Assembly: GCA_964016885.1 (NCBI GenBank)
Contig: OZ024748.1
Span: forward strand, 34,177,269-34,241,268
Direction: 5' to 3'
DNA: 64,000 nt
From: Eledone cirrhosa
Lineage: Eukaryota; Mollusca; Cephalopoda; Octopoda; Eledonidae
The notes beneath the pieces were generated by a model. It searched no databases and was not told the origin of the DNA. It saw only the letters and a list, made by a program, of their open reading frames with translations. This document shows, one piece after another, positions 56,543 to 64,000 of the stretch. Both the position numbers and the translations under genes were made by a program. Positions within the stretch are counted from its first letter, which is position 1. Each line of letters starts with the position of its first letter.

Positions 56543-56810
56543 ATATATATATATGAATGTATATATAGTGTATTTTGCAATACACTGTATGCTTAATTAA
56601 AAGCATTTTGAAGAACTTACGCTATTGTTTTAGAGTAGTGACAGTCACACTTACTTTAAATTTTCAGGGGAGATCTACCCCTGTTTGCTGAAAATTTAAA
56701 GTAAGTGAGACTGTCACTACTCTAAAGCAATAGCGTAAGGTCTTCGAGATGCTTTCAATTAAGCATACAGTGTATTGCAAAATACACTATATATACATTC
56801 ATATATATAT
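56543..56810. repeat. Foldback repeat with arms of about 124 bp
   Basis: 56543-56667 and 56688-56810 are inverted around a 20-bp centre. The TGTATTTTGCAATACACTGTA segment is itself palindromic. I see no complete CTGANGA...GAAA core. Confidence 0.82.
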
Positions 56811-56834
56811 CACTATTTCAGAGCACCAATTCTA

Positions 56835-56851
<17 letters not shown>

Positions 56852-56905
<54 letters not shown>

Positions 56906-56987
56906 AGAAAACACAGGTAAGCATTAAGACAAAGATTTTATCCAGGTATTTACGACCGTTTATTTGGTAAGTGCATATAAATATATG

Positions 56988-57080
<93 letters not shown>

Positions 57081-57313
57081 AATATTTTCTTTCTGATGAA
57101 GTGTAATCACAGACACGTAATGTATACGAATGAATATTATGTAGTGTAGTCAGCAAATATAAACTGTGACGTAATTGTACAGAAACATATGTTAAAGATT
57201 GACTGCCCAAATTTCTTCTTCTGTCCACATCTTCATTCATAATTTTTCCTGATATTTTTCCGGGTACCATATCTATGCTTATATATATACATATACATAT
57301 ATATATGCATAGC

Positions 57314-57371
<58 letters not shown>

Positions 57372-57415
57372 TACACACACACACGCGCGCGCGCGCATAT
57401 ATCTATCTATCTATA

Positions 57416-57487
<72 letters not shown>

Positions 57488-57490
57488 GTA
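56852..57490. repeat. Cluster of (TA)n, (CA)n and (CG)n-containing microsatellites
   Basis: TA at 56852-56902, 57003-57077 and 57430-57490; CA at 57316-57366; a GCGCGCGCGCGC run at 57385-57396. The intervening DNA has no coding frame. Confidence 0.9.
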
Positions 57491-57545
57491 TATGTAAGGA
57501 TATTTCGAATATATACATGTATACATGTATATATATGTATATATG

Positions 57546-57955
57546 GTGGCTGCCAACTCATTTTCGAGTACGGCCACTACTTTATATCCATGTAGGGGAA
57601 CCCCTACCGATGCGCTGAACGAGTGTGACTTTTTAGTCCAGCCAGCGACTTGAAAACTCTGGTAAAAACACTACACTTGTGACAATTATTGACACATAGT
57701 GCTGGGCCCATGGTACCATGTGACGACAAGTGCAGAGAGATCTCCATATATAAAGCAATGCCTGTGCCGTGAAGCTTGTATAGTGAGCAAAGGCACTGCA
57801 CAAAGCCAGTCCCACTCTCTTAACCAAGATGATATTTACCAAAAAGAAGAACAAGTCAACATCATTGGATACAATCAGGGTTGCAGGTGTTATATCAGAG
57901 TTTTCCTTCTCCTAGAATTCTGCCTTGACAAAGGCTAAGGGGTCATCTCTCCCGG
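57546..57955 (-). repeat. C2H2-finger dispersed repeat, copy 2
   Basis: About 98 percent like copy 1 at 50536-50945, including the same Phe in place of a finger Cys. To its right (57956-58105) is the GGTCGGGTCGT-type segment found at 40300-40440. Confidence 0.68.
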
Positions 57956-58289
57956 TGATTTTGGATGGCCATTGACTATTAAGAGCTCCTTTGCCCTTTG
58001 ACAGGTTTTGGTTTTAGTCCTGCTGGATGTCCAAAGTCACCCTCCTCACCAAGAAACCTTGGTGGGGTTGCCAGTTTAGTCGCCAACGACCCGACCATGA
58101 GACAGCTTATACATATATATATATATACATATTTATATACACACATATATATATATACATGTATACATATATACATATATATTTGAGCTCTGCTCATTTG
58201 ACGCTATAGTCACATATATGTTATGGAATACTGTTAGCATCTCGCTACAACAATTTCTATACTTTTCATTTATATATATATATATATAT

Positions 58290-58377
58290 ATAACGAGGGA
58301 AATGTGGTAAGGATCCAGGTGGACCATAACGCACCAAAGTACTCAATACTTAGGGTAGTAGAGTGGGTAATAGGAAC
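58290..58377 (+). repeat. Second copy of the 55545-55625 repeat
   Basis: GGTGGACCATAACGCACCA and the following block match 55565-55620. It abuts a (TA)n tract on the left. Confidence 0.72.
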
Positions 58378-58379
58378 AT

Positions 58380-59050
58380 ATATTGTTATACTTGGGGAGG
58401 GTCATATTGTTGTAATAATATTGCCAGAAATAATAACAGAACACACTCACTGTTTTGTTGGTTTTCGCTTCTGTATCTTTTATATCTCCACAGTTAATTC
58501 ATTTGGTCCTCAATGTTTATCATTGACTGACCAACGGTCAAAAATATGGATATAATATACATATAAACACATATATATAGTCTAACAAAGTTCTTTCGCT
58601 GCACATCTGCAACATCATCAGTGGTACTAATATGTTCCTTCTGTTGTATTGTATATCTACGCCATTTTTATTTTATCTGTTTATTTATTTATTTATTTAT
58701 ATTTCTCTTAAGTCAGTATTGTTTGTTTGGGTGTTGTTATTCCATTCATTTTTTCTGTTTAGCTTTGGCCTTCTAAGCTCTATTTCACTTGCTTCTCTGA
58801 TTTGCCTATCTGCTGGGTCCTTTCTATGTTTAGATATTATTTTAATTTCTATGTTGTCTATGTTACCGTCATGTTGTTGTCTGGCGTGTTCGATTAGTAC
58901 TGAACCGTTTTTTGGTCCTTTTAGTTCCCCCCAGTGTTGGTCTATCATTTCTCCTATCTTCGAGCTGTCTCGCCTATGTATGTTGTTTTTATGTTTCTGC
59001 AAGTACCCTCTGTACATCTTATGCTATAGATTACGTTTCCACTCACACTC
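58380..59050 (-). mobile_element. GIY-YIG element D3: nuclease domain and 3' UTR
   Basis: On the minus strand GNVIYSIRCTEGTC and TTYIGETARR give the GIY and YIG motifs. After a frame change near 58970, DQHWGELKGPKNGSVLIEHA, HDGNIDNIEIK, HRKDPADRQIREASEIE and LNRKNEWNN follow to a stop at 58697. The 3' UTR continues to 58385 and ends in the CCCTCCCCAAGTATA phrase. The RT is not present upstream. Confidence 0.75.
58578..58629 (-). ncRNA. Hammerhead ribozyme candidate in the D3 3' UTR
   Basis: Complement of 58615-58621 is CTGATGA, then a bulged T, GTTGCA/TGCAGC stem II, GAAA (58594-58597), AG/CT stem III, and stem I of CA/TG plus TAG/CTA across an internal loop. Same design as 46468-46521. Confidence 0.55.
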
Positions 59051-59220
59051 GTGGATAAGAAGTTACATCATTTATCTATTGTTTCTTCATAAGTATATTT
59101 TAAACTTATAGCCTCGTTTAAATGATTTTTTGTGTGGTTGATTTATGCTGTTTGCGAGGAGAAATACTGTATATATTTTATCTAATGATTCTATGGACTT
59201 ACTTTATATATATATATATA

Positions 59221-60121
59221 CGAAGTGGGTCAGAAAAGTTCCAGGACTGATGTCACAAAAGATTTATTTCAAACCCTTACTTCACACTAAGAGTTTCTCC
59301 TTCAAATAATCCCCCCTGGAGCCTAATGCACTTTTCCATCCTTTTCTGCCACGCTTGCATGCACTCCTGGAAGGATTCTTCCGGGATCCTCCGCAGTTCC
59401 GTCGTCACGGCCTTTTTGATGTCGTCCACGTCTTCAAAACGGGTCCCCTCCGGGTCGTACTCGAAATCCATGACTCATCACCGGTGATGACTGTCCATAG
59501 CAAGTCTGGTTCGGTTTCGAGACGCTCGAGGATGTCCTGGCACACTTGCATGCATCGACCCTTCTGGTCATCGTTCAGCAGTTTTGGCACCATCTTCGCG
59601 CAGACTTTCCGCATGTCCAAATCTTCAGTGAGAATCTTCCAGACGCTATCCCGATTCATGCCCAGCTCATTTGCTATCAGTCGAACAGTCAGCCGACGAT
59701 CGCTAAGCACCATCTGCCTGACGCGCTCAACGTTGACCTCAGTCCTGGTTGTTGAGGGCCTTCCGCTCCTGGGGTCATTTTCTACGTCCTCGCGTCCTTC
59801 TTTAAACCTCTTTCACCACTCAAAAACACGTGAGCGTGACATCGTCTCATCTCCATACACTTGCTGCAGCAATCCCAGTGCTTCTGACGCAGTTTTCAAG
59901 TTTGTTCGTTGCTCTGTGCTCATTGCTTGACGACCTGAAACAGAGGATAGGTATATAAAATTAGGAAGAAAAAAGTTTGATCGCTGCAGAGAGCTACGAT
60001 TACAGTTCCATACTCCAGGGGGGGGGGGGATTAATTTGAAGGAGAAAACTCTTAGTGTGAAGTTGCGGTTTGAAATAAATCTTTTGTGACATCAGTCTTG
60101 GAACTTTTCTGAAACACCTCG
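59221..60121 (-). mobile_element. mariner-type DNA transposon, internally deleted
   Basis: The ends CGAAGTGGGTCAGAAAAGTT (59221) and the inverse of CGAGGTGTTTCAGAAAAGTT (60121) are terminal inverted repeats that extend over about 50 bp. The minus strand encodes MSTEQRTNLKTASEALGLLQ, GDETMSRSRVFEW-stop-KRFKEG, a helix-turn-helix RLTVRLIANELGMNRDSVWK and TGDESW, the first Asp of the DD-D triad. After a one-base frame loss near 59470 it jumps to GTRFEDVDDIKKAV, near the normal C-terminus. The part with the second and third acidic residues is deleted, so it can only move in trans. Confidence 0.88.
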
Positions 60122-60132
60122 TGTATATATAT

Positions 60133-60302
60133 AATTGTTTCTACTTTTTGGCACAAGACCACCGATTACCCCAATGCATTACTGGTGCTTTATTTTATCG
60201 ATTCTGTAAGGATGAAAAGCAAAGTTAACTCCGGTGGGATTTGAATTCAGAACGCAAAGGGCCATCACTCTATGCTGCAAAGCATGGAACGAGTATTCTA
60301 CC
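60133..60302 (-). mobile_element. tRNA-derived SINE, diverged, head truncated
   Basis: AATTGTTTCTACTTTTTGGC to CCGGTGGGATTTGAATTCAG match the other SINE copies on the minus strand, with several substitutions in the GGGGTCGATAAAATA core. Confidence 0.82.
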
Positions 60303-60387
60303 TTGTCAATGCCTTGTGAATGCCTTGTCAATATCCGTCTTTGAACTCCATATACTCAAAATTCCCATCCTCTCTGCTGTCTTCATT

Positions 60388-61110
60388 TATGTATGTATGT
60401 ATGTATGTATGTATGTATGTATGTATGTATGTATGTATGAATGTGTGTATGCAAGTATGTATGTTCTTCTGGTTTTATAATTTCACAAAGTTTTACCAAT
60501 AGAGAGAGAGTCGGTTTTTAACATAGACACAAGACCCTCTCATTGGAATTTACACAACATCAACTAGGTAGATATGTATGCATGTGTAGATATGGATGTT
60601 ATTGTATGTGTGGATGTGGATGTTTTGAGTTGTATGTGTGCATGTGTATATGCTTTGCATCTGTACATGTGTATATGCAGTTATTAGATGCAAAAAGTGT
60701 GGAATGTTTTACATATTTTTACTGTTCCATTAATGGATTGTACTTGTAATTTCCTAACTCGTTGTGTCCTTTCTGGTCCTGTGAAGCCTAGCTTCTCAAG
60801 ATTTGTATTGTGGCAATTACTAACATACCCCAGTGCCCCAATAATCACAGGCATAAATCTGAAGGTGTAATCAAGGTGGAGTATCTGCAGATTTCTCATC
60901 AGTTCTGCATAAATATTCTCCTTTTCACTAATCTTTGATATTATATTGGCATCTGCTGGGCAGCTAATTTCCACTACTGTGCATGCTTTCTTCTCCCTGT
61001 CCCATATCACAATATCTGGTCTGTTATGCCTGCATTTTATTGGGGTTTTTACTGGAACATTCCACCAGTACTATTTCATATTATGTACATGGATGTCTTC
61101 CACATTGCTG
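60388..61110 (-). mobile_element. R2-superclade LINE, C-terminus and 3' UTR of a deletion derivative
   Basis: On the minus strand HNRPDI-IWDREKKACTVVEI (endonuclease), YTFRFMPVIIGALGYVSN and ERTQRVRKLQVQSINGTVK run to a stop near 60684, after an in-frame TAG near 61070. The 3' UTR ends at (ATGT)n, 60388-60440. Joined on its 5' side to the N-terminal part below. Confidence 0.78.
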
Positions 61111-61124
61111 TAGCTTTTAATGTG

Positions 61125-61928
61125 TTAAGGCATATAAACAGGCGTTGATTTGCTAAAATGTTGGGGTTTTTTTCCGTCGTAAATATTCATCCCTATTTCG
61201 TCAATAACACGTAATATTTCATTATTTAGTTTTTTATTAAACATTGTCGTTTTAATACGTTCAGAAAGAGAGATATTTATACATGAATTAATTTCTCTCT
61301 GGAAGATTTCGTTGAGGGAAAATTTCAATTGTTTATACTTTTGATTATTATCATTATCGATAGTATTTTCCACAACAGTCGAGGTAGACTCGGATGGTAC
61401 ACGTGGTGTCAAATTTCTTCGATTATTATTATTATTTCTACGATTATTATTATTATCGATAGTGTTTTCCCTAGCATTCGAGGTTGACTTAGATGGTACA
61501 GGTGGTGTCAAGTTTCTTACAGGCATAGTTGTTTCAAGGCGCTGTTCGACCTGGCTGCTAGGAAGTCTAGTAGCATGGCGACCTGTAGCACGTGTTGTTG
61601 ATGGGGACTTACAATTAATAATATTTATCTTATTTTTACGTTCAACAAACGTCGCTTGTTGGCGTAATTGTTTCGCTGTGAAATAATTTAGCTCTGGGTG
61701 CATTTCGTCCCAGTGTAGCTTCATTCTGTTCATATAGCCAATGGAGGGATTGTTTTTTGCCATTTTATAACAATTAAATAAATCATTATTAAGTTCGCAA
61801 CCCCAAGAGAAATGCGTTTTATACTTTCGGTTTCTTCTGTAGCTACAACTGAATAAAGTTTGTTTACCTTCCTTGTTATTTGTCTTCGGTACTTCCTTAA
61901 TTTTGTTGTTGATGTTGTGTTCAGCCAA
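61125..61928 (-). pseudogene. N-terminal part of the same LINE ORF, joined to the C-terminus by an internal deletion
   Basis: MAEHNINNKIKEVPKT, NDLFNCYKMAKNNPSIGYMN, RMKLHWDEMHPELNYFTAKQ and LRQQATFVERKNKIN look like the region ahead of the RT in R2-superclade elements. A Thr/Ser/Asn linker with two RNLTP.VPS.ST repeats and a helical IFQREINSCINISL...IDEIGMNIYDG part follow. A TAA at about 61125 lies exactly where the sequence joins the HIKSYSNV codons of the C-terminus; the intact copy at 63500 has the zinc knuckle and more there. The RT is gone. Confidence 0.65.
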
Positions 61929-62124
61929 GCTGTTTGTAGCAAATTCTTGTAAAATGAATTATGTATTTAGTCGGATATCTCTACGAATTCGAATAAAAGG
62001 TGTCTTCAGAAGATATAGTTAGAAGAATAACAGTTATTCAACATGGCTGTAGTTGTGGCATTACTGTCGGAGATATTATTCATCTTAAATTTAATAAATA
62101 GTCTCCCACGCCAAAATATGCGAC

Positions 62125-62525
62125 TGATCGTGACCTCTTAACCTTTGTCAAGGCAGAATTCTAGGAGAAGGAAAACTCTGATATAACACCTGCAACCCCG
62201 ATGGTATCCAATGATGTTGACTTCTTTTTGGTAAATATCATCTTGGTTAAGAGAGTAGGACTGGCTTTGTGCAGTGCCTTTGCTCACTATAAAAGCTTCA
62301 CGACACAGGCATTGCTTTATATCTGGAGATCTCTCTGCACTTGTCATCACATGGTACCATGGGCCCAGCACTATGTGTCAATAATTGTCACAAGTGTAGT
62401 GTTTGTACCAGAGTTTTCAAGTCGCTGGCTGGACTAAAAAGACACACTTGTTCAGCGCATCGGTAGGGGTTCTCCTACATGGATATAAAGTAGTGGCCGT
62501 ACTCGAAAACGAGTTGGCAGCCACC
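62125..62525 (+). repeat. C2H2-finger dispersed repeat, copy 3, with the finger intact
   Basis: In this copy the plus strand reads KCSVCTRVFKSLAGLKRH and TCSAHR (62383-62462): C-x2-C-x12-H-x4-H, a canonical C2H2 finger, whereas the other two copies have Phe for the second Cys. The 3' end GAGTTGGCAGCCACC is followed at once by (ATGT)n. Confidence 0.7.
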
Positions 62526-62835
62526 ATGTATGTATGTATGTATGTATGTATGTATGCAAGTACGTACGTATGTACGTATGTATGTATGTATGTATGTATG
62601 TATGTATGTATGTTTTCTCTTTCTCTTAATTTCGAGTATATTTTTTTGACCGGCCACCTTCCTGGTGGCAAGGTTGTAAAAGAAAAGAAATTGTCATCCC
62701 TTGAATCGCAAGAATGTTTTGCATATTTTGAAGGTGCCAGCTATGTATGTATGTATGTATGTATGTATGTATGTATGTATGTATGTATGTATGTATGTAT
62801 GTATGTATGTATGTATGTATGCAAGTATGTATGTT
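62526..62835. repeat. (ATGT)n tracts separated by a 130-bp spacer
   Basis: ATGT units at 62526-62612 and 62741-62835. The first is the tail of the finger repeat and the second the tail of the LINE to the right. Confidence 0.95.
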
Positions 62836-64000
62836 CTGTTTTATAATTATATGTATGTTCTGTTTTATAATTTCACAAACTTTTTCCCACTAGAGAGAGA
62901 GTCGGTTTCTAACATAGACACAAGACTCTCTCATTGGAATTTACACAACATCAACTAGGTAGATATGTATGTATGCATGTGTAGATATGGATGTTATTGT
63001 GTGTGTGGATGTGGATGTTTTGAGTTGTATGTGTGCATGTGTATATGCTTTCTTGCTGTACATGTGTATATGCAGTTATTAGATGCAAAATGTGTGGAAT
63101 GTTTTACATATTTTTACTGTTCCATTAATGGATTGTACTTGTAATTTCCTAACTAGTTGTGTCCTTTCTGTTCCTGTGAAGCCTAGCTTCTCAAGATTTG
63201 TATTGAGGCTGTTACTAACATATCCCAGTGTCCCAATAATCACAGGCATAAATCTGAAGGTGTAATCAGGGTGGAGTATCTGCAGATTTCTCATCAGTTC
63301 TGCATAAATATTCTCCTTTTCACTAATCTTTGATATTATATTGGCATCTGCTGGGCAGCTAATTTCCACTACTGTGCATGTTTTCTTCTCCCTGTCCCAT
63401 ATCATAATATCTGGTCTGTTATGCCTGCATTTTATTGGGGTTTTTACTGGAACATTCCACCAGTACTCTTTCATATTATGTACATGGATGTCTACCACAT
63501 TGCTGTAGCTTTTAATGTGTTTATTATCGGGGCTATCCTTTTTACGAACTGCATTGTACAGTGTTTTGGCCACTACATCATGCATCATAGGTAGATAGTA
63601 CCGCGATGACATCTTTGGATAGCTGCTTATGACATGGGTGATATCCTCGATGTTAGTTCTGCAGAGTCTGCACGTGTTATCACATCTAGGTGTCTTGCCT
63701 GCATCCCTATTTCTTTTGTGAATCAGGTATTTCGTGCTAATCTCCTGTTCCTGGATTGCAAAAGCGTATCCTGCAAAGTGGGAGCCAATATAGCGGTTAT
63801 TGGTCCAAGATAGACTACTTTCCTTAACTATATTACTCTCATTCTGGAGCTGCCTGGCAACATATCCATGCATGATTTTTTTGCTGATAGGCATGCAGTT
63901 TTTCATCCATGGATTCACTGCGATACTGCTGAGCCATATCCCTGGGTGTGAGTTTTTGATTATCACACAGGGAATATCTCTCGAGGAGTTCCTTCCGAAC
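62836..64000 (-). mobile_element. R2-superclade LINE 3' half, open to the window edge
   Basis: A continuous minus-strand frame runs from the right edge to a stop at 63079 (about 295 residues seen). It includes WTNNRYIGSHFAGYAFAIQ, RCDNTCRLCRTNIEDITHVI-SSYPK (a knuckle whose last Cys is now Ser or Tyr), YYLPMMHDVVAKTLYNAVRK, the endonuclease block NRPDIMIWDREKKTC-VVEI, and RFMPVIIGTLGYVSN. The 3' UTR (62880-63078) ends in (ATGT)n. It is the best preserved of three copies; the RT lies outside the window. Confidence 0.82.

Noticed and set aside
57085..57125. CTGATGAAGTGT...ACACGTAA as a hammerhead
   Set aside because: A stem exists, but GTAA replaces GAAA and stem I does not pair.

Overview
This is intergenic, repeat-saturated animal DNA that looks like a cephalopod (octopus or squid) genome. 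The evidence is very long (TA)n, (TG)n and (ATGT)n tracts, several copies of a tRNA-derived SINE whose body I recognise as the octopus/squid type, and dense old retroelements. I found no intact host protein gene, rRNA, true tRNA gene or CRISPR array. Every recognisable coding region is a mobile-element relic carrying frameshifts, stops or deletions.

Layout. 1-2222: a Penelope-like element (PLE) on the minus strand, joined head-to-head to an inverted copy of its own 3' end. 2223-9950: microsatellites, foldback repeats and one unit of a dispersed satellite. 9955-31328: four Tx1/L1-like LINE copies head-to-tail on the plus strand, each junction lying at an (ATT)n tail, with SINE insertions. 31329-31905: the end of an R2-type LINE. 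32000-36100: microsatellites and foldbacks. 36181-47380: three GIY-YIG retroelement relics among foldbacks. 47880-49490: a head-to-tail satellite of about 420 bp. 49493-59050: a second GIY-YIG element family plus a 2.2-kb foldback. 59221-60121: an internally deleted mariner. 60388-64000: R2-superclade LINE copies with (ATGT)n tails.

The most notable signal is a set of hammerhead ribozyme motifs (CTGANGA, stem II, GAAA, a very short or self-complementary stem III, and a matching stem I). I can fold about 20 by eye in at least seven unrelated sequence contexts: both arms of five inverted-repeat elements, two half-elements, the 420-bp tandem satellite, a 186-bp tandem unit and the 3' untranslated ends of a GIY-YIG retroelement family. 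Type I hammerheads are known in Penelope-like elements and in animal retrozymes. Here the ribozyme-bearing units and the GIY-YIG elements share an architecture: inverted (head-to-head) copies whose outer 3' ends abut (TA)n tracts. My inference is that the GIY-YIG elements are the autonomous partners and the short ribozyme repeats are non-autonomous riders using the same integration route.

All alignments and folds were done by eye, so coordinates of non-coding boundaries are good to a few bases and those of old relics to a few tens of bases.
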